Positions 7,374 through 15,749 of a DNA stretch of 45,031 nucleotides are shown here, in pieces. Made by a program: the position numbers and the translations under genes. How positions within the stretch are numbered: the first letter of the stretch is position 1; the number at the start of each line of letters is the position of its first letter. The notes below the pieces were generated by a model, which saw only the letters and a list, made by a program, of their open reading frames with translations, was not told where the DNA came from and did no database searches. The stretch is from Clostridiaceae bacterium (lineage in GTDB: Bacteria; Bacillota; Clostridia; DSM-8532): contig DULR01000038.1 of assembly GCA_012840245.1 (NCBI GenBank), positions 1-45,031 of the forward strand, written 5' to 3'.

Positions 7374-8303
7374 TTAAGCTTTTCCTGCACAACCCAGAAC
7401 GTTGATGAGCTTATCCTTGACAAGCTTCTTGATTTCAGCGCGGGCAGGTCCCAAATATTTTCTGGGATCGAATTCTCCGGGTGTTTCAGCGAAGACCTTT
7501 CGGATGGTAGCTGTCATTGCAAGACGAAGGTCGGAGTCGATATTGATCTTGCATACTGCCATGGAAGCGGCCTTCCTCAGCATATCTTCGGGAACGCCTC
7601 TTGCGCCGGGCATCTTGCCGCCGAACTGGTTGATCATGTCAACATATTCAGGAATAACTGAAGAAGCTCCGTGGAGAACGATGGGGAATCCCGGAAGTCT
7701 TCTTGATACTTCTTCAAGGATATCAAAACGCAGTTTGGGTTCACCGGAGAACTTATAAGCACCGTGGCTGGTTCCGATCGCTATTGCAAGGGAGTCAACG
7801 CCGGTTCTGCTTACGAATTCTTCAACCTCTTCAGGTCTGGTGTAGGATGAATCTTCCTCGGAAACATTGATATCATCCTCAACGCCGGCAAGACGGCCAA
7901 GCTCGCCTTCAACAGTTACTCCGTGAGCATGAGCATATTCGACTACCTTTTTGGTAAGAGCGATATTTTCTTCGAACGGCAGATGTGAACCGTCTATCAT
8001 AACAGAGGTGAAACCACCGTCGATACATGATTTGCACAGCTCAAAGCTGTCGCCATGGTCCAGGTGTACGGCAATCGGAAGATCTGTTTCGATCAAAGCT
8101 GCTTCGATCAGCTTCATGAGATACGTATGGTTGGCATACTTTCTAGCGCCGGAGGAAACCTGCAGGATCAGGGGAGCATTAACTTCCTTGGCTGCTTCGG
8201 TAATACCCTGAACGATTTCCATGTTGTTCACATTGAAGGCACCTATTGCATAACCGCCTTCATATGCCTTCTTGAACATTTCAGTGGTATTTACAAGTGG
8301 CAT
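7374..8303 (-). CDS. fba: Class II fructose-1,6-bisphosphate aldolase
   Basis: 309 residues. It cleaves fructose 1,6-bisphosphate to glyceraldehyde 3-phosphate and dihydroxyacetone phosphate in glycolysis. Zinc and catalytic motifs include VHLDHGDSF (His80, Asp82, His83), EGELGRLAG, GTSHGAYK with a metal-binding His, VLHGASS, and NIDSDLRLA near the C-terminus. The length and the DHGD motif fit the class IIB/tagatose-bisphosphate aldolase-like branch common in Firmicutes, so tagatose-bisphosphate activity cannot be fully excluded. The ATG follows AAGGAG. The gene has its own promoter and terminator and is a single transcription unit. Confidence 0.92.
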   Translation of the reverse strand: MPLVNTTEMFKKAYEGGYAIGAFNVNNMEIVQGITEAAKEVNAPLILQVSSGARKYANHTYLMKLIEAALIETDLPIAVHLDHGDSFELCKSCIDGGFTSVMIDGSHLPFEENIALTKKVVEYAHAHGVTVEGELGRLAGVEDDINVSEEDSSYTRPEEVEEFVSRTGVDSLAIAIGTSHGAYKFSGEPKLRFDILEEVSRRLPGFPIVLHGASSVIPEYVDMINQFGGKMPGARGVPEDMLRKAASMAVCKINIDSDLRLAMTATIRKVFAETPGEFDPRKYLGPARAEIKKLVKDKLINVLGCAGKA

Positions 8304-8358
8304 AAAAATTCAACTCCTTTTGTTAGTCTTGTGAAAAAAATCACAGTGAATCAGTATA

Positions 8359-8386
8359 ATTGTATCAGAATCATCTCATAAATCAA
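8359..8386 (-). promoter_or_regulatory. Promoter of fba
   Basis: On the minus strand TTGATT (8386-8381) and TACAAT (8364-8359) are separated by 16 bases, about 60 bases before the fba ATG. Confidence 0.55.
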
Positions 8387-8414
8387 GGTTGTAATTTAAA
8401 ATATTGCACCCTGA

Positions 8415-8750
8415 TCATATGAGGATTTCAGCATCCAAAACTTCCTCGCAAACGTAATTGTCCTTATCGGTAAAGTTAACTCTGCAGCAAGCGGCAGTCT
8501 TGTCGGCAGGGACAAAGTATATTATTCCGCTTGTACGGATATCGATTCTTATTCTGTCAAATATATCAGTCTGAAGAATTGTGATGATCTCGGTTACATA
8601 ATCGACAGGATTGTGGCTTGTCTTTGCTCTGACAACGATGGGAAGTCCTCCGGTATTTTCCGGCGAATATACCGTTACATGCACACTTCCGGGTTCCAGC
8701 GGGTTCTGCGTAGGATACAGGATATCCCTTTCAAACATGGCTTGCTTCAT
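8415..8750 (-). CDS. Small conserved-looking protein of unknown function
   Basis: 111 residues, cytosolic by appearance, with no signal or membrane segment. It is not recognised. Predicted beta-rich segments (VHVTVYSPE, LPIVVRAKTS, IRIDIRTSGIIYFV) and a CysCys pair in AACCRVNF are visible. A GGGGGAT ribosome site stands close before the ATG, which supports real translation. It lies between coaE and fba on the same strand, 82 bases after coaE, and could be the last gene of a polA-coaE transcript. No function is proposed. Confidence 0.6.
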   Translation of the reverse strand: MKQAMFERDILYPTQNPLEPGSVHVTVYSPENTGGLPIVVRAKTSHNPVDYVTEIITILQTDIFDRIRIDIRTSGIIYFVPADKTAACCRVNFTDKDNYVCEEVLDAEILI

Positions 8751-8832
8751 AATATCCCCCTTAATATGTATAACTTTCCCACTTAGTTTACAATAACTGA
8801 GCCGAGGTTACAAGAAAAAAATATGTGGTCAG

Positions 8833-9429
8833 TTACTCCACCAGTTTATTGTACAGGGCTGTCACTTTTTCCTTAAGCTCATCGAAGCTGCCGTTGTTTT
8901 CGATCGTTTCATGGGCAAGCTTTTTATACTCCTCCTGGGTAAGCTGTGAATTTATACGCTTACATGCTTCTTCGCGGCTCAATCCGCTTCGCTTCATCAC
9001 TCTTTCGACTCGGGCCTCATCATCGCTGAATACGACCCATACCCTGTCCACTATATCAAGAAAGCCGCGTTCGACAGGAATAGGCACATCAAGCACCACA
9101 ACACCGTCGTAGCCTGAGTCTTTCAGGTCTTTGAGTCTGTCTTCAATATATGCAATCACTTCTTTATGAATGATCCTTTCGATTTCCAGCTTTTTCTCTT
9201 CTGATGAGAAAACTATACCGGCCAGTTTTTTCCTGTTCAGGGTCCCGTCTTCGTTGAAAACATCAGCACCGAAGGTATGCCTTATTTCATGCCACGCAGG
9301 TTTATGAGGCTCGACGACCTCTCTGGATATCCTGTCTGCATCCAATACGACTGCACCAAGCTCTTTCAATATTCCTGACACGGACGACTTCCCCGCTCCT
9401 ATTCCGCCTGTTACACCTATGATAGTCAT
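8833..9429 (-). CDS. coaE: Dephospho-CoA kinase
   Basis: 198 residues. It performs the last step of coenzyme A synthesis, phosphorylating the 3'-hydroxyl of dephospho-CoA with ATP. The P-loop GVTGGIGAGKSS is at the N-terminus, followed by LDADRISREVVEP, the CoA-domain segment FNEDGTLNRKKLAGIVF and the lid arginines in RVMKRSGLSREEA. It lies 32 bases downstream of polA, a common arrangement in Firmicutes (polA-coaE), and is probably cotranscribed. Confidence 0.94.
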   Translation of the reverse strand: MTIIGVTGGIGAGKSSVSGILKELGAVVLDADRISREVVEPHKPAWHEIRHTFGADVFNEDGTLNRKKLAGIVFSSEEKKLEIERIIHKEVIAYIEDRLKDLKDSGYDGVVVLDVPIPVERGFLDIVDRVWVVFSDDEARVERVMKRSGLSREEACKRINSQLTQEEYKKLAHETIENNGSFDELKEKVTALYNKLVE

Positions 9430-9461
9430 AGTTATTTAAACTACTCCTTTTTAGTCATGGT

Positions 9462-12155
9462 TTATTTTGCGTCGTACCATGTGGCTCCGGTCGATACATC
9501 GGCTATCAGCGGGACTGCAAGGTCCACGGCCGATTCCATATTGCGCCTTACTATCTCCTTTACCAGCTCAAGCTCATCGGCTGCCGCTTCCACGAGCAGC
9601 TCGTCATGAACCTGAAGGATAAGCCGTGATTTCAGCCTTCTTTCCTTCAGTTCCCGCCAGACCTTGACCATGGCTATTTTGATTATATCTGCAGCGCTGC
9701 CCTGGATCGGAGTATTCAGCGCTATTCTTTTCCCGAAAGCCCTGACCTGGAAATTAGGGGATTTGAGTTCAGGAATATGGCGTATCCTGTTGAGCATGGT
9801 TTTTACATATCCAAGTTTTTGAGCCGATTCCACTATATCGTTCATGTAATCCCTTACCCTGGGATAAGTGGAGAGATAACCATCGATATATCTTGCTGCT
9901 TCCTTCTTTGCAACTCCGATATCCTTTGCAAGAGAGAAATCCCCGATCCCGTAAACAATGCCGAAGTTGACGGCTTTTGCGCTTCTTCTCATATCAGGAG
10001 TGACCCTGTCTATCGGTACACCGAAAACCTGGGACGCAGTCAGTGCATGTATGTCCAAACCTTCTGTAAATGCCTTTTTCAGCATTTCATCCCCTGTGAT
10101 ATGGGCCAGGACCCTGAGCTCTATCTGGGAGTAGTCGGCATCGACCAGAAGGAATCCTTCTTCCGGAACAAAGGCCTGTCTGATCTCCCTTCCCAGTTCG
10201 GTGCGGATGGGGATATTCTGAAGATTGGGCTCGGTGCTCGATATCCTCCCTGTGGAGGTCACGGTCTGGTTGAAGCTGGAATGGATCCTTCCGGTATCGG
10301 GGTTGATCACCTTTATCAGACCCTCGGCATATGTTGACTTGAGTTTGGTAAGCTGCCTGTATTCCAGTATACACGGAATTATTTCATGAGAATCTGATAT
10401 TTCATTCAATGTTTCGGCATCGGTCGAATAGCCGGTCTTTGTCTTTTTGACGGCTTTCAGCCCCATCTTTTCAAAGAGAACGACACCCAGCTGTTTCGGT
10501 GAGTTTATATTGAATTCTTCACCGGCAAGTATATAAATGGTTTGTTCCAGCGAACGGATCCTGTGATCGAGACGTTTGCCGTATTCCTCAAGGAAATTCT
10601 GATCCACCTTGAAACCAATAAGCTCCATGCTCCCCAGAACAAGTGCCAGTGGCTGTTCCACTTCATAGAAAAGTATGTTTTGTCCGCTGTTTTCCAAAAT
10701 CTCTTTTTGCTTTTCATACACGGGTTTTAGAGCTGAAAGCGAATCGCTCATGAGCTCAGGCAGCCTGTAGGATTCGGGTTCCATCGTTATTTGTCTGTCC
10801 CTCCGCTTGTCATCCTGCGGCAGATCGATCTTACGTCCAAGGTACTTCCTGGCCAGAGCCGGTACTGAATAATCTGCTGCCAAAGCGTCTATGAGATATT
10901 CAGCGAGCATGGTGTCAAAAAATCCAACCGTCATGTCGGAATCATGGCACAGAGCCCATATATACAGCTCTTTCACATTGTGAGTCACCATGGTTATGGT
11001 CCGGCTTCTGAAAACAGGTCTGAAAACTTCAGCCATGGCTGATTCATCAAAATCTTCAATATAGTAGTTTTTTTCACCGGTGCCGAAGCAAAGCGCTTTA
11101 AGATATCCTCCGATCTTCCCGGTCTTCACGAACATGGGAAGAAAGAAAAGTATATTTTTCTCCCCGCTCTCCCGGGTCAATTCGGAAATAACTTCCTCAA
11201 GCCTTTTGATGTCCTTTATTTGCTCACAACAGATGGTCCGGTCTGCGGGCAAAACCACTTCGGTATTTTCTATGACGTCCAGACCCATCTTCTTTATAAG
11301 GGAGTTGAACTCCAGATCCCTGAACACCTCAAGAAGCTCTTCCCTCTTTATTTCTCTGCGTCTGAACTCTTTCACCCCGCCAAGATCGTCACCTTGTCTG
11401 AGTATGGTTCCCAGCTCACGGCTCAGATAGGCCAGGTCCCTGCACTCCCGAAGGTTTTCCCTGAGCTTTTCCTTGGTGATGGCTGAAAGATTCTCATAAA
11501 GTTTGTCAATAGTCCCGAACTCCCTTATAAGGTCAAGTGCAGTTTTTTCACCCACACCTTTTACACCGGGGATGTTGTCCGAGGAATCCCCCATGAGAGC
11601 TTTCAGTTCGATCATACCCGCAGGTTCGATGCCGTATTTGGCTCGAATCTCCTCAGGGGTATATCTGGTAGTGATGGTAACCCCCTTTGACGTTGAGGGT
11701 ATTATAACTGTTATATTCTCATCAACAAGCTGAAGTGCGTCCCTGTCACCGGTCAGTATGGAAACGCTCATTCCATCCGTTTCAGCCTGTTTTGACAGGA
11801 TCCCTATTATGTCGTCGGCCTCAAGACCTTCCTTCTCCACAATGGGAATGTTCATGGCCCCAAGGACACGCTTGACTATGGGAAGCTGGATGGCAAGCTC
11901 GTCGGGCATTCCTTTTCTTGTCGCCTTATAACCATCATACATATTATGCCGGAAGGTTTTGGCCTTTAGGTCAAAAGCCACTGCGATGTAATCCGGGTTT
12001 TCCTCTTCTATATATTTATTGAGAATGTTTATAAATCCATAGACCGCGTTTGTGGGCGTTCCATCTGCTTTGGTGAGCATCCTCGGACCTTTTATGGCAT
12101 AAAAAGCCCTGTTCAGTATACTGTTTCCATCGATCAACAATAGTTTGCCGCTCAT
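9462..12155 (-). CDS. polA: DNA polymerase I
   Basis: 897 residues. The N-terminal 5'-3' exonuclease (1-290) keeps its acidic metal ligands: LLIDGNS, AFDLKAKTFRH, EADD near 113-115, GDRDALQLV and GDSSDNIPGV. The C-terminal polymerase has motif A (DADYSQIELRV), motif B (RRSAKAVNFGIVYG) and motif C (QVHDELLVE, His850-Asp851). The middle 3'-5' exonuclease domain has lost its DxE motif (LFFLPM at 336-341 where DTET would be), and the exoII motif reads HNVKELYIW, so proofreading is probably absent, as in many Gram-positive enzymes. It acts in Okazaki fragment maturation and repair. AGGAGG precedes the ATG. Confidence 0.96.
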   Translation of the reverse strand: MSGKLLLIDGNSILNRAFYAIKGPRMLTKADGTPTNAVYGFINILNKYIEEENPDYIAVAFDLKAKTFRHNMYDGYKATRKGMPDELAIQLPIVKRVLGAMNIPIVEKEGLEADDIIGILSKQAETDGMSVSILTGDRDALQLVDENITVIIPSTSKGVTITTRYTPEEIRAKYGIEPAGMIELKALMGDSSDNIPGVKGVGEKTALDLIREFGTIDKLYENLSAITKEKLRENLRECRDLAYLSRELGTILRQGDDLGGVKEFRRREIKREELLEVFRDLEFNSLIKKMGLDVIENTEVVLPADRTICCEQIKDIKRLEEVISELTRESGEKNILFFLPMFVKTGKIGGYLKALCFGTGEKNYYIEDFDESAMAEVFRPVFRSRTITMVTHNVKELYIWALCHDSDMTVGFFDTMLAEYLIDALAADYSVPALARKYLGRKIDLPQDDKRRDRQITMEPESYRLPELMSDSLSALKPVYEKQKEILENSGQNILFYEVEQPLALVLGSMELIGFKVDQNFLEEYGKRLDHRIRSLEQTIYILAGEEFNINSPKQLGVVLFEKMGLKAVKKTKTGYSTDAETLNEISDSHEIIPCILEYRQLTKLKSTYAEGLIKVINPDTGRIHSSFNQTVTSTGRISSTEPNLQNIPIRTELGREIRQAFVPEEGFLLVDADYSQIELRVLAHITGDEMLKKAFTEGLDIHALTASQVFGVPIDRVTPDMRRSAKAVNFGIVYGIGDFSLAKDIGVAKKEAARYIDGYLSTYPRVRDYMNDIVESAQKLGYVKTMLNRIRHIPELKSPNFQVRAFGKRIALNTPIQGSAADIIKIAMVKVWRELKERRLKSRLILQVHDELLVEAAADELELVKEIVRRNMESAVDLAVPLIADVSTGATWYDAK

Positions 12156-12206
12156 GTGTTTTTCCTCCTGAGGCCTTAAGCCTGGCTTGTAAATAAATAT
12201 CAGTTT

Positions 12207-12234
12207 ATTATATAATATCCGAAGAATACTGCAA
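12207..12234 (-). promoter_or_regulatory. Promoter of polA
   Basis: On the minus strand TTGCAG (12234-12229) and TATAAT (12212-12207) are separated by 16 bases, about 52 bases before the polA start. Confidence 0.6.
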
Positions 12235-12320
12235 AAAGCCTGACATCACCAATTCAGGCCCTGCCGGCCGGATTTCGGATGCAGGTCTTTGCTGGTCGGC
12301 CTGCATGCTCTATATTATTG

Positions 12321-12418
12321 TATAATATTGAAGTATTTAAATCCATTAAAGATTTACCCTGTTTTTATCACTGAATAAAAAGGGATATAATAACTGAATC
12401 AGGATAATTTTATATCCC
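12321..12418 (+). promoter_or_regulatory. Candidate promoter region and leader inverted repeat of murT
   Basis: Two TATAAT boxes (12321-12326 and 12386-12391) lack clear -35 partners. GGGATATAA (12382-12390) is inverted at TTATATCCC (12410-12418), a 9-bp stem that overlaps the second box and ends 11 bases before the murT ATG. It may be an operator or a leader hairpin. Confidence 0.4.
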
Positions 12419-12429
12419 GGGGAGCAGAT

Positions 12430-13827
12430 ATGAAAAAATTTTTTATAAAACTTCGCATATGCGTTTCGATAATAGTGACCAAGTTTATGGTGTATTTACT
12501 GAGGCTCATGGGAAGAGGGGGCACAAGTCTTCCCGGAAAAATAGCACTCAAAATTTGTCCCGAGCTGTTCACAGTGCTTTCAGACCGTTTCAGGATTATA
12601 ATGATCACCGGGACCAACGGAAAAACCACCACATCAAGGATCGTTGCAGGCATGCTTGACAAAGCCGGGATAAAATATGTCTCCAACAAATCGGGAGCCA
12701 ATTTGTCAAGCGGTATTGCTACTACCATTGTAAGCGCTCTTTCTCTGTTCGGAAAGCCTTTGGTCAGGACCGCCCTTCTAGAGACCGATGAAGCGGCTTT
12801 CAGGACAGTTGCACCTATGCTTAAACCCGAACTGGTCATCGTTACAAACTTCTTCCGCGACCAGCTTGATCGTTATGGTGAGCTATATACAACTCTGAAC
12901 AATGTCAGAGAAGGAATAAACGGCTCTCCTGATACGAAGCTGATCCTGAACGCTGATGATTCCCTCTGCGCATCTCTGGGCATTGGCGTTCCCAATCAGG
13001 TCATCTATTTCGGACTGGGTGACAATGTTTATCCTGAGGAATTCATAAAAGCCAATACCGACGCGGCTTTCTGCATCAACTGCAAATCCCGCTATAACTA
13101 CCTTTCCAGCTCCTTCGGACATCTGGGACATTTCCAGTGTCCGTCCTGCGGATACGAAAGGCCTGAAGCTCAGATCGAATGCACTCAGATACTCGAATAT
13201 GACAATATAAGCTCGACTATAGAAATAAAGACACCTTCGGGAAAAATAACCGTCAAGCTTGCCCTGCCCGGCCTTTACAATATATACAATGCGCTAGCCG
13301 GGGCTGTCATCGGTCATGTGCTCGAGCTTGACGAAAATGACCTCGCCCATGTCCTGGAAGGCTTTGAATGCGGATTCGGAAGAATGGAGTCCCTTGACGC
13401 CGAAGGAAGAAACTTAAGGCTCATATTAGTCAAGAACCCCACAGGATTCAACCAGGTCCTCAGATATCTTTTGACTCAAAATGACGATTGCCTGATGGCA
13501 TTTATCATAAATGACAAGCTGGCCGACGGCACCGATATATCATGGCTCTGGGATGTGGATTTTGAGATCCTGTCATTCATGATGAACAAAGTCCGGAAGT
13601 TTTTCGTGTCGGGCATCAGGGCTGAAGACATGGCGGTGAGACTTAAATATGCCGGCATCCCGACCGACAGGATATTTATCGAACATGACGGCGAAAAACT
13701 GATTAATAAAATGATCGAGTCTTCGAATGAAAAAGAGGCCCTCTATGTTCTTCCGACTTATACTGCCATGCTCGATATTCGTGAAACTCTAAAGGAACGC
13801 TTCAATCTCAGGGAATTCTGGGAATAG
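12430..13827 (+). CDS. murT: Lipid II isoglutaminyl synthase, MurT subunit
   Basis: 465 residues, Mur ligase family. With GatD it amidates the alpha-carboxyl of D-glutamate in lipid II, using glutamine-derived ammonia and ATP. The ATP-binding TGTNGKTTTSR is at 60-70, and the family-specific zinc ribbon is formed by Cys215, Cys218, Cys237 and Cys240 inside the central domain. The C-terminal MurT domain carries VKNPTGFNQVL. The hydrophobic N-terminal stretch (about 10-27) suggests membrane association, typical for this family. gatD follows 33 bases downstream. The ATG at 12430 follows GGGGAG. Confidence 0.93.
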   Translation: MKKFFIKLRICVSIIVTKFMVYLLRLMGRGGTSLPGKIALKICPELFTVLSDRFRIIMITGTNGKTTTSRIVAGMLDKAGIKYVSNKSGANLSSGIATTIVSALSLFGKPLVRTALLETDEAAFRTVAPMLKPELVIVTNFFRDQLDRYGELYTTLNNVREGINGSPDTKLILNADDSLCASLGIGVPNQVIYFGLGDNVYPEEFIKANTDAAFCINCKSRYNYLSSSFGHLGHFQCPSCGYERPEAQIECTQILEYDNISSTIEIKTPSGKITVKLALPGLYNIYNALAGAVIGHVLELDENDLAHVLEGFECGFGRMESLDAEGRNLRLILVKNPTGFNQVLRYLLTQNDDCLMAFIINDKLADGTDISWLWDVDFEILSFMMNKVRKFFVSGIRAEDMAVRLKYAGIPTDRIFIEHDGEKLINKMIESSNEKEALYVLPTYTAMLDIRETLKERFNLREFWE

Positions 13828-13860
13828 ACTGAAGCTTTCGGGTCAGAAGGGGAATTTATT

Positions 13861-14607
13861 ATGTATGAACTGAACATATGCCACCTTTACCCTGATCTTC
13901 TTAATCTGTACGGTGACAGGGGAAATATCATCAGTATTACCAAGCGCTGCCAATGGCGGGATATAGAAGTCAACCTTACAAGCATATCGATCGGGGACAC
14001 CTTCCGTTATGAGGATCATGACATCATATTCATGGGCGGAGGACAGGACTACGAACAGGCCATACTCCAGGATGATCTGATGAATGACAAGCGTCAGGGC
14101 ATCATTGAAGCTATAGAATCCGGCAAGGTTTTTCTTGCCATTTGCGGTGGCTACCAGCTCCTTGGCAAATACTACAGAACCAATACCGGAAAAGAGATCG
14201 AATGTATCGGAGCTCTTAATCTGTGGACCCATGCAGGTGAGACCCGCCTGATAGGCAATCTGGTCTTCCAGACAGATTTTCTTAAGACTCAGAATCACAA
14301 CGGCTATATAGTCGGCTTTGAAAACCATGCAGGAAAGACATATCTGGGCGAAGGCGTAAAGCCTTTGGGCAGAGTTATCAGGGGATTTGGCAATAACGGA
14401 GAGGATGGCTTCGAAGGAGCTGTTTACAAAAACACCTTCTGTACCTACTCCCATGGAAGTCTGCTGCCAAAGAACCCGACATTTGCCGATCATTTGATTA
14501 TGCTGGCTCTTCTCAACAAATATCCTGATTTTCAGGGACTCGCTCCCCTGGATGATGAACTGGAAAACCTCGCCCGCAATAGCCTGATCAAAAGATTCAC
14601 CGAATGA
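13861..14607 (+). CDS. gatD: Lipid II isoglutaminyl synthase, glutaminase subunit GatD
   Basis: 248 residues, a class I glutamine amidotransferase of the CobB/CobQ-like type. It hydrolyses glutamine and passes ammonia to MurT. The nucleophile is Cys95 in LAICGGYQLLG and the catalytic histidine is His198 in YSHGSLLPKNP. GGGQDYEQ and GFENHAGKT are further family segments. The ribosome site AAGGGG lies close before the ATG. Its TGA stop codon is formed by the first three bases of the 58-base palindrome at 14,605. Confidence 0.93.
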   Translation: MYELNICHLYPDLLNLYGDRGNIISITKRCQWRDIEVNLTSISIGDTFRYEDHDIIFMGGGQDYEQAILQDDLMNDKRQGIIEAIESGKVFLAICGGYQLLGKYYRTNTGKEIECIGALNLWTHAGETRLIGNLVFQTDFLKTQNHNGYIVGFENHAGKTYLGEGVKPLGRVIRGFGNNGEDGFEGAVYKNTFCTYSHGSLLPKNPTFADHLIMLALLNKYPDFQGLAPLDDELENLARNSLIKRFTE

Positions 14608-14662
14608 GTTTAGGGGACGGAGGCTTTGACTCATGAGTCAAAGCCTCCGTCCCCTAAACTCA
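14605..14662. terminator. Perfect 58-bp palindrome, bidirectional terminator and repeat element
   Basis: The 29 bases 14605-14633 are exactly the reverse complement of 14634-14662, with no spacer (centre GACTCA|TGAGTC). It contains the TGA of gatD at its left end, while the TGA of the convergent epimerase-like gene is at 14633-14631. The nine residues before that second stop are also encoded by the palindrome. It shares GGGGACGG with the repeats at 124-276, so it is probably a mobile-type repeat that now ends both genes. There is no long T run. Confidence 0.85.
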
Positions 14663-15533
14663 CTGATTCTATCGTCTGCTGACAAGAAAAAGACTGGTCA
14701 GGAGTAAGCTTCAGAATGCCGGGCTTTTTCGTGAAGTCCCCATCGGTGTCATGCATATCGGGAAGGCCGTACCATGGCTCGATGCAAACAAATCGTACCT
14801 CGTTGGGCGTTGACCAGAACACTGTATATGGAAAACCCTTTATTCTTACGCGTATCGCTTTTCCCGTGTCTTTTTCAACAATCGAAACATGTTCCGACTT
14901 CAATCCTGAAAGAATGAAGCTGTCATTGGCAAAGAGCCTGTGATGGAGAGGTATAGTCCTCTTGTTCTCAAAGAATAGCCTCTTCCCGCCGCTCAGAAGT
15001 CCTGAGCTGTTGCACATTATTTCATATGGTGTTTCATCGGTGTCAAATACGATGGTGTAGTCCTCGATGGAACGTTTGTCATCAAAAGGCAGCATGAAAC
15101 CTGTGTGGAATCCCAGACTGAAATACATGTCTCCTTCATTGGGGTTTTCAACCCTCAGGGTCTGGGCCAGCCTGCTTCCTTCCAGCTCAAATACCGAATA
15201 CAGGCGAAATCTGTATGGATATACCTTCATTGTTTCTACATTGTCTTCAAACAGGAAGGTTATCCGCCGGCTGTCCTGATAAACTACCGTATGCTCATAA
15301 TGGCTCGCAAATCCGTGAATGCCCGATCCATACTCTTTATTGTCCAAAAAATAGCGTTTGTCTTTCAGTCTTCCGCAATAGGGAAACAAAACCGGAGCCC
15401 TTCCCGGCCAATATGCCTCATCCCCCTGCCAGAGATGCTCTGTTCTGTTCTTCTTGTCATAAAAGGACCATAATTCAGCTCCAAGGCTGTTGATCTGTAT
15501 TTTCAGCAGGTCATTTTCAATGGTGTATATCAT
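14631..15533 (-). CDS. Aldose 1-epimerase family protein (LacX-like)
   Basis: 300 residues from the Met at 15,533. The frame is open for 19 codons further upstream, but the similarity-like core begins at MIYTIENDLLKIQINSLGAEL, so the inner start is preferred; only a weak GAGAAA ribosome site is seen. It is a galactose-mutarotase-type beta-sandwich: GAELWSF, FPYCGRL, GIHGFAS (His), SLGFHTGF (second His) and an EPWYGLPD stretch typical of LacX/YeaD-type epimerases. It probably interconverts sugar anomers, but the substrate is unknown. The last nine residues before the stop derive from the palindrome, so the natural tail seems replaced. It is convergent with gatD. Confidence 0.8.
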   Translation of the reverse strand: MIYTIENDLLKIQINSLGAELWSFYDKKNRTEHLWQGDEAYWPGRAPVLFPYCGRLKDKRYFLDNKEYGSGIHGFASHYEHTVVYQDSRRITFLFEDNVETMKVYPYRFRLYSVFELEGSRLAQTLRVENPNEGDMYFSLGFHTGFMLPFDDKRSIEDYTIVFDTDETPYEIMCNSSGLLSGGKRLFFENKRTIPLHHRLFANDSFILSGLKSEHVSIVEKDTGKAIRVRIKGFPYTVFWSTPNEVRFVCIEPWYGLPDMHDTDGDFTKKPGILKLTPDQSFSCQQTIESVSLGDGGFDS

Positions 15534-15601
15534 ATGTTTCTCAAAATGATATGTTGTGTAATGGGACAGTCTCCGGAAACATTGCATCAAGCTATATGCT
15601 T

Positions 15602-15680
15602 AGGGCGACTAATAGTCGCCCTTGCAAAAAGATTCTTCGCCATAATCACATGCACAGCTTGTTATTTCGTCAGAATGAAA
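15602..15680. repeat. Small palindrome plus dispersed repeat
   Basis: AGGGCGACTA-A-TAGTCGCCCT (15602-15622) is a near-perfect palindrome. It is followed by AAAGATTCTTCGCC...TTCGTCAGAATGAAA (15628-15680), the reverse of the CATTCTGA...GAAGAATCTT repeat seen at 1-40 but with about 25 inserted bases. No gene is visible between 15,591 and 15,749. Confidence 0.55.
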
Positions 15681-15749
15681 ATATGAACAGCTATTGTTAA
15701 GTCCAACCCCGGTGTGCAGGATGATCAAAGAGGTCTTCCACCGTTCATA

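Noticed and set aside
13843..14634. A long open frame of 263 codons antisense to gatD
   Set aside because: It mirrors a clear GatD gene with catalytic residues, has no ribosome site and no recognisable features.
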